Assembly: GCA_964415045.1 (NCBI GenBank)
Contig: CAYPZL010000101.1
Span: forward strand, 1 to 20,358
Direction of reading: 5' to 3'
Source: CAYPZL01 sp964415045
GTDB lineage: Bacteria; Planctomycetota; Phycisphaerae; Sedimentisphaerales; Anaerobacaceae
DNA: 20,358 bases
The notes beneath the pieces were generated by a model. It saw only the letters and a list, made by a program, of their open reading frames with translations. It did not search any database and had not been told where the DNA came from. Position numbers and translations under genes: made by a program. Below are positions 1 through 8,119 of the stretch, in pieces (positions within the stretch are counted from its first letter, which is position 1; each line of letters begins with the position of its first letter).

Positions 1-91
1 AGAGCCTTTTCAATTCTCACCGGCATAGCCGGTGGATTACAGATTTATGTTTAGGTTCAAATACAACTCTGACTGTGAAGGTAACGATGCA

Positions 92-1447
92 ATGGGAATG
101 ATCCAGATTGCAAGCGCCCTCTACGGACTGAAGAGGCGGCAGAACTTCACGCGGGCTCAGATGTTGGCGCACCAGAGTCGTGGGCTGCGGACTCTGGTTC
201 GACACGCGTGGGACAAGTCGCCCTTCTATAGGGAGTATTACTCGAGCCACGGCTTCAAAGAGACCGATCTTGACGATATCACGGTTGGTGACCTGCCGTT
301 CACGGACAAAGAGTTGCTCATGGAGCACTTCGACCGCGCGGTGACCGACCCCAGGCTCCGGAAAGCTGACTTGGAGGCGTTCATTACCACACCTCTGGAT
401 CGCCAAATGAAGTACCTCGATCAGTACATCGTCGTCCATACATCGGGGTCTTCCGGCAATCTCGGGATTTTTGTCCACGACCAGGGAAGCTGGATCATGA
501 ACGTGGTCTGCTACGGCGTTCGAATAATGAATGCCGGTCGCTCTCTTCTGCACCACAATCGTGGGGCGGTCTGCATGGCGGTCAATGGTCGCTATGCCGG
601 CATTACCGTCACGCGATCCCAACCTAAGCTGCTGACGACTACACTGGCGCTATCAGTTCAAGATTCCATAGCCAAGAATGTGGAGGCGTTGAACGACTTC
701 CAGCCCACCGCTCTGGGCGGCTATTCAAGTGCGATTGCTTCTCTGGCGCGTCAAGCTATAGCCGGACGTCTCCGTATCGCGCCAAGAGTGGTAGGAACGA
801 CAGGCGAGATGCTGACAGATGAGATGCGTGAGGATATAGAAAGGGCTTGGCCAGAGCGGCAGACCAACGGCTATGCATCAACCGAATGTCCCTGCGTTGC
901 GGCCCGACTGTACGGACGGAGCGTCTACACGGTGTACGACGATCTCCACATCGTCGAACTCCTCGACGATCAGAACAGACCCGTCATAGAGGGACAGAGT
1001 GGTAATATCGTTCTAACAAATCTGCACAATCGCCCGTTGCCGTTGATCCGCTACCAGATGTTAGATAGGGCCGATCGCGGTCCCGTGCAGAAGAACGGTC
1101 CATTCTCGACATTCATCAGAATCCACGGCCGCGTCAACGATGCGCTGCCGATCGTCCTTGATGATGGTGATCGTGGCACGCTTAACCCGGTCGTATTGTG
1201 TGGCTTCGCCGCACCCGGTCTGCAGAAGGCTAAATTCCTACTCAGGGCACCGGACCGAATCGAAGTACGATATGTGAGCCAGCACGACATCGATACGGTC
1301 GTACGCAAGGGATTTCGGAAGGTCCTGGAAGGCAGCGGTGCCGCCAACCGCATGGAATTCACGGTCCAACGCGTGCACGAGTTGCCGCCCGACCCAGCCA
1401 CCGGCAAGTTCAGGATTACTGAAGTGCACTGTTCTGTTGACGCGTAG
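92..1447 (+). CDS. PaaK/CapK-like adenylate-forming enzyme
   Basis: This 451-residue protein resembles the phenylacetate-CoA ligase (PaaK)/CapK branch of the adenylate-forming enzymes, which activate a carboxylic acid with ATP. Residues 117-122 read TSGSSG, the P-loop-like nucleotide motif of the family, preceded by an N-terminal region rich in the usual 'RHAWDKSPFYREYY' pattern. Further on, TGEMLT and GYASTE fit the adenylate-binding segments. Length matches CapK-type proteins (about 430-450). I chose the ATG at 92 because GAAGG lies ten bases upstream; an in-frame ATG at 32 is possible but its extra residues do not look like the family. It converges on the next gene with a 16-base gap. Substrate is unknown: CapK-like members often sit in polysaccharide clusters, but the upstream neighbours are outside the window. 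Confidence 0.8.
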   Translation: MGMIQIASALYGLKRRQNFTRAQMLAHQSRGLRTLVRHAWDKSPFYREYYSSHGFKETDLDDITVGDLPFTDKELLMEHFDRAVTDPRLRKADLEAFITTPLDRQMKYLDQYIVVHTSGSSGNLGIFVHDQGSWIMNVVCYGVRIMNAGRSLLHHNRGAVCMAVNGRYAGITVTRSQPKLLTTTLALSVQDSIAKNVEALNDFQPTALGGYSSAIASLARQAIAGRLRIAPRVVGTTGEMLTDEMREDIERAWPERQTNGYASTECPCVAARLYGRSVYTVYDDLHIVELLDDQNRPVIEGQSGNIVLTNLHNRPLPLIRYQMLDRADRGPVQKNGPFSTFIRIHGRVNDALPIVLDDGDRGTLNPVVLCGFAAPGLQKAKFLLRAPDRIEVRYVSQHDIDTVVRKGFRKVLEGSGAANRMEFTVQRVHELPPDPATGKFRITEVHCSVDA

Positions 1448-1463
1448 CCGAGGCGCGGTCGAT

Positions 1464-2360
1464 CTATGCCGGTTTCATGGCGATGATTTTGTCGATTCGG
1501 GCGGATAGGTCGGTCAGGTAGGGTTCGTCGCCTCCGCGGAGTTCGGTGGTCATGTAGCTCGCGTAGCCTGTTTCGTGCAGGGCCTTGCGGACTTCGGGCC
1601 AGTTGACGTCGCCTTCGAGCAGGTTGGTCCACTGGTAGCCCTTACGCTTGAAGTCCTTGAGGTGGATCCGGACGATCCGCTTGCCGAGCGTGCGAATCCA
1701 GTCCTGCGAGTACCCGAACAGGATGACGTTGCCGATGTCGAAGTACGCCTTGAGCCAGGGACTCTCGAACTCATCGACGTAGCGGGCGAATTCCAGCGGG
1801 CTTAGCAGGAACTTGTTCCAGACGTTCTCCACCGCGATGGTCACGCGCAGCTCCCGGGCCAGGGGCAGCAGCTTGCGAATGTTCTTCTGCGAGCGTTCGT
1901 AGGCCTGACGGTAGCTTACGGTTTCGTTGACCACGGCCGGCACGAGCAGAACGACGTCGGCACCGGCGGCTTTGGCGCTGCGCAGAGCCGTTTCCACGCC
2001 TGCCAGGCCCTCTTCGACCTTCTCCGGGCGCGGATCGGACAGCGGCGCACCCCAGCCGCCGTAGGTGATCGAATGGATCGGCACACCCGCCTCGCGGGCC
2101 AGCGCGCCCAGCTCCCGGGCCCTTGCCGGATCGGCGATCGTAGAAGGCTCGATGCCCTCGAACCCGCACTTGCGGGCCAATGCAAATTTCTCCGCGTCCG
2201 ACAGGTCTCTCGGAAGCATCCGGAACTGGCACGACTTGAGGAGCCGGCCCGAGCCGCTGCCGGCCCGTGCCGGCGCCGGTTTCCGCAGCAAAGACGAGCC
2301 GATGGTGATGGTCGCGGCATATTTCAACAAATCACGACGTCCGGTAATCTTACGCTTCAT
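1464..2360 (-). CDS. Tat-exported sugar phosphate isomerase/epimerase-like protein
   Basis: The 298-residue product is a xylose-isomerase-like TIM-barrel protein (AP endonuclease family 2 superfamily). It begins with a twin-arginine signal (GRRDLLKYAA, arginines 8-9, then a hydrophobic stretch), so it is probably exported folded. Likely metal-site segments are the glutamates in GFEGIEP and TIAVENVW, the aspartate in YFDIGN, the histidine in RIHLKDF and the late glutamate in TTELRGGD. The ATG at 2360 is preferred over an upstream extension because GGGAG sits eight bases before it and the signal peptide starts there. Tat-exported members of this family are very common in Planctomycetota and usually linked to sugar breakdown, but the substrate cannot be told. 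It is divergent from the parA-like gene. Confidence 0.85.
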   Translation of the reverse strand: MKRKITGRRDLLKYAATITIGSSLLRKPAPARAGSGSGRLLKSCQFRMLPRDLSDAEKFALARKCGFEGIEPSTIADPARARELGALAREAGVPIHSITYGGWGAPLSDPRPEKVEEGLAGVETALRSAKAAGADVVLLVPAVVNETVSYRQAYERSQKNIRKLLPLARELRVTIAVENVWNKFLLSPLEFARYVDEFESPWLKAYFDIGNVILFGYSQDWIRTLGKRIVRIHLKDFKRKGYQWTNLLEGDVNWPEVRKALHETGYASYMTTELRGGDEPYLTDLSARIDKIIAMKPA

Positions 2361-2694
2361 AGTACTGTCTCCCGTGCTTTTGCGCCCGAAGGCGGCTTCG
2401 TTGCCCGTGAAAGATTTTAGGGACTTCCCTTTCCAAACGAAGTGACTATAATCGCTTTGGCTCGCTTTGGCCACCGGTTTTTGGGGCGTTGCGGCCATGC
2501 TGTTTTTGTACCTTTTGTGTCTTTTTATCGGCCCGTCCCATAAAAAGGTAAAGTTTTTCCGGCGGCCCTGCCGAAAAAATACTAAAGACCCTTTTGCGGG
2601 CCATCAGTGCTGAAAACGGGGTTTTCGGACCTGCGGGGCGAAAGGATTCGCGTCGCAGAAACGCCATAATGCAATCTCATGAGCAGGGACGAAG
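2361..2694. other. Divergent intergenic region
   Basis: This 334-base gap lies between the divergent isomerase-like and ParA-like genes and must hold both promoters. It is AT-richer than its surroundings, with several A and T runs (around 2510-2590). I see no convincing gene. Short reading frames here have no good ribosome binding site or protein character. No clean -35/-10 pair could be assigned with confidence. Confidence 0.4.
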
Positions 2695-4206
2695 ATGAGA
2701 ACAATTGCGATAGTGAACCAGAAGGGTGGTTGCGGCAAGACCACGGTTTCGATAAATCTGGCCAGCGCGCTGGCGGAGCTGGGCAAGAAGGTTCTGCTGG
2801 TGGACATGGACCCGCAGTCGCACTGTGCGGTGGGGCTGGCGGTTCCGGAAGAACAGATCGAGCAGAGCATTTACGACGTTCTGATCAGCAAGAGCCGCAA
2901 CGAGCCGATGCGACTGACGGAGATTCTCTGGCAGATCGGGGACCGGCTGGAATTAGCTCCGGCCAGTATCGATTTGTCGGCGTTCGAGCAGCAAATGGCC
3001 GGCATTCCGGAGCGTGAGTGCTGTCTGCGAAACGTCCTCCAGGAGGCCGACAGCGAATACGACTACTGTGTGATCGATTGCCCGCCGGCGGTGAGCCTGC
3101 TGACGTTCAACGCCCTGCGGGCGGCCACCGACGTCCTCGTTCCCGTCGAGACCGGGTACTTCGCGCTGCACGGCCTGAGCAAGCAGCTCGAGACGTTGAG
3201 CATCCTGTGCAAGCGTTGCCAGCAGGACGTGTCGGTGCGCGTGCTGGCGAGCATGTACGACATCCGCACGAAGATGGCGCGGGAGATTCTCGCGGAGCTG
3301 CGCTCGCACTTCTCCGACCGCATGTTCAAGACCGTGGTGAACTTCAACACGAAGATCAAAGAAGCGGCGAGCTTCGGACAGCCCGTCAACGAGTACGATC
3401 CGGCGAGCAAAGGCCAGCAGGACTTCAAGGCGCTGGCCCAGGAAGTGATCGGCGCGGCCGAACCGCCACAGGCCAAGAGCAAGCGTCTCGTCGATTCGCT
3501 GGCCGACCAGCTCGAGTCGATCGGGGCCAGCGCCAACGAGCTGCTGAGGGCCACGAAGCGCCCGGCGACGCCCGCACCCGAACCGACGCTCGAACCGAAG
3601 CCCGCGCTTGAGCCAAAGCCAACGCTCGAACCAAAGCCGGCGCTCGAACCGAAGCCGGCGCTCGAACCGAAGCCGATGCCCGCCCAGGCAAAGCCGTTGC
3701 AGCCGGTCGCTGATGAAAAGACGTTCGCGTCCGATCCGGCGATCCGCCTGCCCGATTCGGCCGGGGCCGGCGTCGAAACCACGATCGCATCGATACCGCC
3801 GACGCCCCAGGTGGCCCCGCAAGCCGAGACCGAGCCCGCGCCCGTGACGCCGGTCGTCGCGACGCAACCGAAGGCCTCATCGTTTGCCGAAACGCTGCGC
3901 GCCACCGACGCGAAGCTATCCGACTACTACGGCGTCAACCAGATCCACGACGCCGTCGTGTTCGTGACACTCTATCCACGAGCCCAGTGCGTCCAGATCG
4001 CCGGCGACTTCAACAACTGGCAGCCGACCGCCACCCCGATGGAGCGAGTCGGTGACAGCGGCGTCTGGCAGGCCAAGATGAAACTGCCCGAGGGTACCTA
4101 CCGGTACCGTCTCGTTGTCGACGGACAGTGGCAGCAAGACCCGTACAACGAGACCAGCGAACTCAATCCCTACGGGGAGCTGAACTCGGTCGTGCAAATC
4201 AGATAG
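2695..4206 (+). CDS. ParA-family ATPase fused to CBM48/AMPK-beta-like glycogen-binding domain
   Basis: The 503-residue protein has three parts. Residues 1-255 are a ParA/MinD ATPase with the deviant Walker A KGGCGKTT (10-17), the switch segment VLLVDMDPQ (33-41) and Walker B VIDCPP (126-131). Residues 256-415 are a low-complexity linker containing repeated LEPKPA units (296-327). Residues about 418-503 look like a CBM48/AMPK-beta glycogen-binding domain: VVFVTLYPRA, then GDFNNWQ, GVWQAKMKLPEG and YRYRLVVDGQW. ParA ATPases position chromosomes, plasmids or cytoplasmic cargo; the tail suggests a link to glycogen or another alpha-glucan, which is inference. No parB or parS-like partner is adjacent. 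The start at 2695 follows GGGAC and begins directly with the beta-strand before the P-loop. Confidence 0.88.
   Translation: MRTIAIVNQKGGCGKTTVSINLASALAELGKKVLLVDMDPQSHCAVGLAVPEEQIEQSIYDVLISKSRNEPMRLTEILWQIGDRLELAPASIDLSAFEQQMAGIPERECCLRNVLQEADSEYDYCVIDCPPAVSLLTFNALRAATDVLVPVETGYFALHGLSKQLETLSILCKRCQQDVSVRVLASMYDIRTKMAREILAELRSHFSDRMFKTVVNFNTKIKEAASFGQPVNEYDPASKGQQDFKALAQEVIGAAEPPQAKSKRLVDSLADQLESIGASANELLRATKRPATPAPEPTLEPKPALEPKPTLEPKPALEPKPALEPKPMPAQAKPLQPVADEKTFASDPAIRLPDSAGAGVETTIASIPPTPQVAPQAETEPAPVTPVVATQPKASSFAETLRATDAKLSDYYGVNQIHDAVVFVTLYPRAQCVQIAGDFNNWQPTATPMERVGDSGVWQAKMKLPEGTYRYRLVVDGQWQQDPYNETSELNPYGELNSVVQIR
3580..3675 (+). repeat. In-frame tandem repeat coding the LEPKPA linker
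   Basis: About 96 bases within the ParA-like gene repeat an imperfect 15-18 base unit (forms of CGCTCGAACCGAAGCC). They encode five to six EPKP units with alternating A or T between. The repeat would be prone to length change by slippage and forms a stiff proline-rich spacer between the ATPase and the carbohydrate-binding domain. Confidence 0.85.
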
Positions 4207-4236
4207 CCGCATCGGTTGCGGCCCTACACCGCGCGG

Positions 4237-4286
4237 CGCCCCGGGGATACCCTAACCGGTTTCCTCGGGGCGACGCTCTGTCTTTT
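4237..4286 (+). terminator. Probable terminator of the ParA-like gene
   Basis: Bases 4237-4246 (CGCCCCGGGG) pair with 4263-4272 (CCTCGGGGCG), giving a ten-pair stem with one G-U pair and a 16-base loop. A T-rich stretch ending in TCTTTT follows at 4281-4286. It lies 30 bases after the ParA-like stop codon. The T run is short and slightly displaced, so termination strength is uncertain. Confidence 0.5.
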
Positions 4287-4321
4287 GCAGCCTGCGTCGC
4301 CTGCCCACTGTGAAAAAAAAC

Positions 4322-4371
4322 TGTCAAAAGAGATAATTTGCTCTTGACAAGCAGGCTTGGGCGCGTACACT
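4322..4371 (+). promoter_or_regulatory. Promoter with overlapping inverted repeat
   Basis: TTGACA (4344-4349) and TACACT (4366-4371) are separated by 16 bases, a good sigma-70-type promoter for the secreted-protein cluster. An imperfect inverted repeat (TGTCAAAAGAG at 4322 against CTCTTGACA ending at 4349) overlaps the -35 box and could be an operator. The promoter match is seen directly; regulation is inference. Confidence 0.6.
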
Positions 4372-4974
4372 AAGGACTGCAACATTGGGTCATCTTTACA
4401 TTGTTTGCACGGTGCGGGTTAAATAGGGTAGTAGCATGGATGCTGCACGTTTGCTATTGACACGGACCGTTGTGCCCACTCCTTCCGAGGGGACCGTTTC
4501 ATCGGTCTGGCGGACATTCCGGCGTATCCTGGATGGCCGCGACAGCATTCTCTTCTCGTTGGCGCTGTCGGCGCGCCGGGTCTGCGTTGAGCCCGTTGGC
4601 CTTGCGATCCGGAGCGGCGCCGCCAGCGCCCTGCGCGGTCCCGGTTGCGTGTAAACAACCGGGTATCGCGCCGCCGACCCGGCCCGGAAAGGGGCCCGGA
4701 GAACGGCACGACAATCAATTGTGAGTCCGGCCGCCGGTACGGCGAACGGAGGGATCAGAACACTCCGTGTACACGCGGGGAGGGTGTTCCGTATCTGTCA
4801 CCTCGAAAAGGGGTACGGTCTCCGTCGCGCGGGATGTGCGCAAAGCAAAGAAAGAAGGAGGTTCCGGCGCAAAGAACAAGACAAAGCAATGCAACATCGG
4901 TCCTCACCGACCCAGGGAGGGTGTTCGCACCGGGGGGCCGAAAACGGAATTCGGAATTACGGTTAAGGAGAACA
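4372..4974 (+). other. Long leader without a convincing gene
   Basis: About 600 bases separate the promoter from the first secreted-protein start. Short open frames here (for example from 4436) lack a good ribosome site and protein character. One strong hairpin is visible: CCCGGTTG (4640-4647) pairs perfectly with CAACCGGG (4656-4663) over an eight-base loop and has no T run. A similar GGGAGGGTGTTC string occurs twice (around 4779 and 4915). No known riboswitch consensus was recognised. Confidence 0.4.
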
Positions 4975-6291
4975 ATGATGAAAAGGGCAATGGCAGTGTT
5001 GGTCCCCGTTATTTTGCTCGGCGTTCAGGGACTGGTGACAGCGCAGATTCCCGGGTGCCCGCCCAATGGCAACGGCGGCGGCACGAACAACATCAACAAC
5101 AACGTCGTCAACACCGTGAACGATCAGTTTCAGACGGCCAACGCCGTGGGGGGCGGCGACGCCGACTCCTACTCCACGTCCGCGGCGCAGGGAGGCGCCG
5201 CCACCGTCGAAGTCGGTGACACCGTAAACTGGAACCACTCGGAATCGTACGTGGGCGACCAGGTCAACTGGAGCGACAACGACACCGTCTCCTCGGTCAA
5301 CATCGATACGACGTCGATTTCCAACTACAAGGGCCGGGTCGCGCCGCTGGGAACGTATCCGCCCTATCTGCCGATGTGGAATCACGGGGGCTGGGGAACC
5401 GTGCAGGCCTACTTCCCCAACGGGCCCACGACGTACGACACCGTGTACGAGAAAACGTTCGACCCGGCCAACGCCGACGACATGCACGAGCTCAAGGGGG
5501 TCCTGGCGTCGCTGTCCTACGAGGGGCCGCTGCATTTCCTGGGCGGCATGCTCAACGGGGTGCGCGTGCTGCTGGGCGGCCCGGACCAGTTCCACCGGGG
5601 CCGGGGCTTCGAGATCGCCAACTCCGTGGCACGCGACCGGCGACCGGAGGGCAAGCCCCTGCTGGTCTTCATCGACAGCAAGGTCGACCCGAAGTTGCTG
5701 GAGGCCGAAGGCTACGCCTACGTGGGACGTCTCAGCCTGGAGGGCGAGGTCAATCGGAACTGGGACCATCTCTACAACGCCGCCCTGGCCGAGGCGCTGC
5801 CCTGGGACGTGGACATCCTCCTGGTCTCGGGCGGAATGAAAGGCGTGACCGTCGGCACCAATACCAGCTTTCCGAGCGCATCATATGGGTACAGCCAGAC
5901 GAATTACTCTCTGGCGCTCTTCGGCGGCAAGTCGAGGGGTATTACGGAAGGCAAAGGCGAGCCGGTGCTCAGCGCTTCGGCGTATCGCTTCTGTCCGGAG
6001 CTGCTCGAGCGGCGCCGCCTGCCGCAGGGTTTGTATGACCGGATTCGGCGTCGGCCTGTCGCGGCCGCAGCAGCCATGCCCGCGCAGCAGCAGGCGAGGG
6101 CCATGGCCACCGCGGCCACACCGGCCCAACATCAGAAAAGGACGGTGGCCACCGCGACCCCGCAGAAACGCGTCGCCATGCCCACCGACACCGGCAACGG
6201 CAGGAAGACCGGGCCCGCCACCATTCGCGAACTCTACGACATGGCCAGCGTCACCACAAGTCAGCAGGCCGATCCTGTTGTATTCAAATAA
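4975..6291 (+). CDS. Secreted hypothetical protein with Asn-rich N-terminus
   Basis: The 438-residue product is not recognised. It has a clear Sec signal peptide (MMKRAMAVLVPVILLGVQGL, probable cut after VTA at residue 23). The mature N-terminus is rich in Asn, Val, Ser and Thr (NNINNNVVNTVND and repeated DTV-N-W patterns), suggesting an extended beta-type structure. A more globular middle region follows, containing LLVFIDSKVDPKLLEAEGY and DVDILLVSGGMKG. The C-terminus carries a 50-residue Ala/Gln/Thr/Arg low-complexity tract before a short ordered tail. The ATG at 4975 follows AAGGAG at an ideal distance; the frame stays open upstream, but that part reads as low-quality leader sequence. It is the first of three secreted-protein genes on this strand and is probably transcribed from 4344-4371. 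Confidence 0.75.
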   Translation: MMKRAMAVLVPVILLGVQGLVTAQIPGCPPNGNGGGTNNINNNVVNTVNDQFQTANAVGGGDADSYSTSAAQGGAATVEVGDTVNWNHSESYVGDQVNWSDNDTVSSVNIDTTSISNYKGRVAPLGTYPPYLPMWNHGGWGTVQAYFPNGPTTYDTVYEKTFDPANADDMHELKGVLASLSYEGPLHFLGGMLNGVRVLLGGPDQFHRGRGFEIANSVARDRRPEGKPLLVFIDSKVDPKLLEAEGYAYVGRLSLEGEVNRNWDHLYNAALAEALPWDVDILLVSGGMKGVTVGTNTSFPSASYGYSQTNYSLALFGGKSRGITEGKGEPVLSASAYRFCPELLERRRLPQGLYDRIRRRPVAAAAAMPAQQQARAMATAATPAQHQKRTVATATPQKRVAMPTDTGNGRKTGPATIRELYDMASVTTSQQADPVVFK

Positions 6292-6351
6292 GTTCTCCGG
6301 AGATGTGATGTGGTGTGTGGAAATGCGGTTGACACGACTGGAGGTGCGGAG

Positions 6352-6427
6352 AAAGGAGGTGATGAACGGATAAGGTAGAAATGGCATTTCTATGTTGTGT
6401 CGTGATTGTCGCTACGTAAGCGGCAAT
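6352..6427 (+). promoter_or_regulatory. Leader with perfect anti-SD match, mini-frames and hairpin
   Basis: AAAGGAGGTGAT (6352-6363) is an exact 12-base match to the usual 16S anti-Shine-Dalgarno complement, yet the next full gene starts 113 bases later. It overlaps a four-codon frame (ATG at 6362, stop at 6371). A 12-codon frame (6381-6419, MAFLCCVVIVAT) follows, preceded by AAGG. A nine-pair hairpin (6405-6413 with 6419-6427, loop ACGTA, one G-U pair) overlaps its stop. This could be a translated regulatory leader; that is inference. Confidence 0.35.
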
Positions 6428-6475
6428 CGGTAGAGAAGCTCGAAAATGTACCATAGAAGAAAAGGAGTTCTAACG

Positions 6476-7153
6476 ATGTGTACAAGAATTTCAGTTGCGA
6501 TCGCAGTCGTATTGCTGGTGTGCTCGGTGGTTGGCGCGCAGGATATCCTGCCCGGCAGCGCCTGGCAGTATCAGGATTTCGTCGTCGGTGACCTGATGAA
6601 CCCCGGCATAAGCAGCGTCCTGAACACCGTCCACGGGTCCGGCGCTTATGCTTTTGCCAACACGCAGCTCGATATCTGCAATTCGCAGAGCACGCCCGTC
6701 TGCCTCGCCCCCATTGGGATCATCGGCATGCCCGGTCAGATTTGCCAGGCCAATTGTCTGACGGCGGCAGGTCAGTGCCAGGATGGCTCGCTTCTCCAGC
6801 AGGCCGAGGCCGAAGGTGACTGCGCGATCATCGGCGTCAACGCCTTTCTGGATGCCGGTGGCGCGCAAGAGCAGACGATCGGCGCGAGCGTCTCTCCGAA
6901 GAGCCAGGGCCAGAGTCTGGGCATGGCGGCCGATCAGGTCCTGCTACGCTCCGACGGAGGCGGCGCCGGCTGGGCCATCAACGAGGCGGATTTGTTCCAG
7001 GTCCAGGCGGGCAAGAATGCCGCCGGAAGCGTACAGGAGAAATCGGGCATCTACGGGTACCAGAACGGGCAGGTCAGCGGGAACCCCGGCTCGACCGCCA
7101 CACTGGCGACCAGCATGAACGCCTGTACGACGCAGGCTCAGGTTGTCTACTAA
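6476..7153 (+). CDS. Secreted Cys- and Gln-containing hypothetical protein
   Basis: This 225-residue protein has a Sec signal peptide (MCTRISVAIAVVLLVCSVVGAQ), with a probable cut after GAQ or VGA. The mature part holds a cysteine cluster at about residues 68-120 (CNSQSTPVC, ICQANCLTAAGQC, GDC). A Gly/Gln/Ser-rich part with recurring short beta-type stretches (QTIGASVSPKSQGQSLG, GIYGYQNGQVSG) follows. No family was recognised. Start ATG 6476 follows AAAAGGAG; an in-frame ATG at 6446 has no comparable site. It shares size class, export signal and composition with the gene at 7393, suggesting related structural or surface proteins, possibly beta-solenoid or curli-like; that is inference only. 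A strong hairpin follows at 7178. Confidence 0.75.
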   Translation: MCTRISVAIAVVLLVCSVVGAQDILPGSAWQYQDFVVGDLMNPGISSVLNTVHGSGAYAFANTQLDICNSQSTPVCLAPIGIIGMPGQICQANCLTAAGQCQDGSLLQQAEAEGDCAIIGVNAFLDAGGAQEQTIGASVSPKSQGQSLGMAADQVLLRSDGGGAGWAINEADLFQVQAGKNAAGSVQEKSGIYGYQNGQVSGNPGSTATLATSMNACTTQAQVVY

Positions 7154-7177
7154 GACCGACTGCATCAGTTGATGCGC

Positions 7178-7240
7178 GGGGAGCCCTCAAGTGTCACACC
7201 CGAATGAAACCGAGGGCGGATAGCTTCAGGGCTCCCTTTC
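7178..7240 (+). terminator. Possible terminator, long-loop hairpin
   Basis: GGGAGCCCT (7179-7187) is the exact reverse complement of AGGGCTCCC (7228-7236), and TTTC follows. The 40-base loop makes it weaker than a compact terminator, but its place 25 bases after the stop of the secreted-protein gene fits that role. Confidence 0.45.
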
Positions 7241-7392
7241 GTACGTTTTGCCTTGCCGGAGGAGGCCGAGAACTCCCAGGATCGGCAACATGAGGTTGGC
7301 AGAAAGCCGTTCCGCCTCGTTCGTGTGACAACAACACGGAAGTTCGGCAGAACCGGGCCCAAGGCAAAGTGTCAAGGAAAGGAGATTCGAGT

Positions 7393-7977
7393 ATGCGCAG
7401 AGGATATATAGTCGCAACCGCGCTTGTCCTTCTGCTGGCATCCGGGACCTTCGCAGATGTCGATCAGGCCCAGCAATTCGTCGTCAACACGAGCAACGCC
7501 GGCTCTCTCAGCGGGGCTGCGGCCGGGGCCCTCGCAAGCACGAATATGGTGCCTGTGGTCAACGTGCAGCAAAGCAGCGACGGCGGGGACAACATTCAGC
7601 TCATCCAGACAACGGTGGGCGCGTTGTTCCAGGGCGGCGCTGCCAGCGGTCTCTGTGGTCTGTACGGATTCGACCAGGGGGCCTACGCCGGCGGCAGCCA
7701 GACGCAGGGAACAACCGGTTACTTCAACATCGGCTCCCAGGATCAGGGCTTCGACACGCTCCTGATGCAGGATGTATTCAATGTGGGCGGGTTGGGCTCG
7801 GCCACGGCGATACAGAACTTCACGGGTGGCGAGAACCAGATTATCTCGACTCCCTACGGAGTCAGCGCCAACATCCAGTGCCTCAGCATCGGTATGCTCG
7901 ACGGCATCGGCACTCGAGCGATGAGCTTGATTCAAAGAGGTCTCACGATCCAACGGACTGCCGGTATCCGGTATTGA
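7393..7977 (+). CDS. Secreted Gly/Gln-rich hypothetical protein
   Basis: The 194-residue product has a Sec signal (MRRGYIVATALVLLLASGTFA, cut before DVDQ). The mature protein is rich in Gly, Gln, Asn, Ala and Ser, with recurring Q-x-x-x-G and N-I/V patterns (NIQLIQTTVG, YFNIGSQDQG, TAIQNFTGGENQI) such as occur in repetitive beta proteins and functional amyloids. I do not recognise a named family, and the repeats are too irregular to call curlin. ATG 7393 is preferred because GGAG lies eight bases upstream; an ATG at 7369 is in frame but less well placed. It is the last of the three secreted-protein genes and is followed by a strong terminator-like stem. Confidence 0.75.
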   Translation: MRRGYIVATALVLLLASGTFADVDQAQQFVVNTSNAGSLSGAAAGALASTNMVPVVNVQQSSDGGDNIQLIQTTVGALFQGGAASGLCGLYGFDQGAYAGGSQTQGTTGYFNIGSQDQGFDTLLMQDVFNVGGLGSATAIQNFTGGENQIISTPYGVSANIQCLSIGMLDGIGTRAMSLIQRGLTIQRTAGIRY

Positions 7978-8044
7978 GGTACCGGTCCGGAAGGACAACA
8001 CGCATCACGGGGTCGAAGGCCTTGCTTCGCGGCAGGCGACCCGG

Positions 8045-8096
8045 GGAGTCTCAGGGCTGCGCGGCTGTCCTATGCAGCGGCCTTGAGGCTCCTTTT
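8045..8096 (+). terminator. Terminator after the secreted-protein cluster
   Basis: GGAGTCTCAGGGCTGC (from 8045) pairs with GCAGCGGCCTTGAGGCTCC (ending 8092), with small mismatches and wobble pairs, and TTTT follows at 8093-8096. It lies about 70 bases after the last secreted-protein stop and just before the convergent lipoprotein gene. Confidence 0.65.
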
Positions 8097-8119
8097 ACCT
8101 TCGCATCGGTGGAGGCACA

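Noticed and set aside
3580..3675. CRISPR-like repetition
   Set aside because: The units are contiguous, in frame and without spacers; they encode a proline-rich linker.
2953..3905. Long minus-strand frames opposite the ParA-like gene
   Set aside because: They are shadows of the GC-rich coding strand, with Arg/Gly/Ala bias and no motif, while the plus strand has clear ParA and CBM-like motifs.
4436..4654. Possible 72-residue protein in the long leader
   Set aside because: It has no good ribosome site, Arg/Ala/Ser-rich random composition and no recognisable feature.
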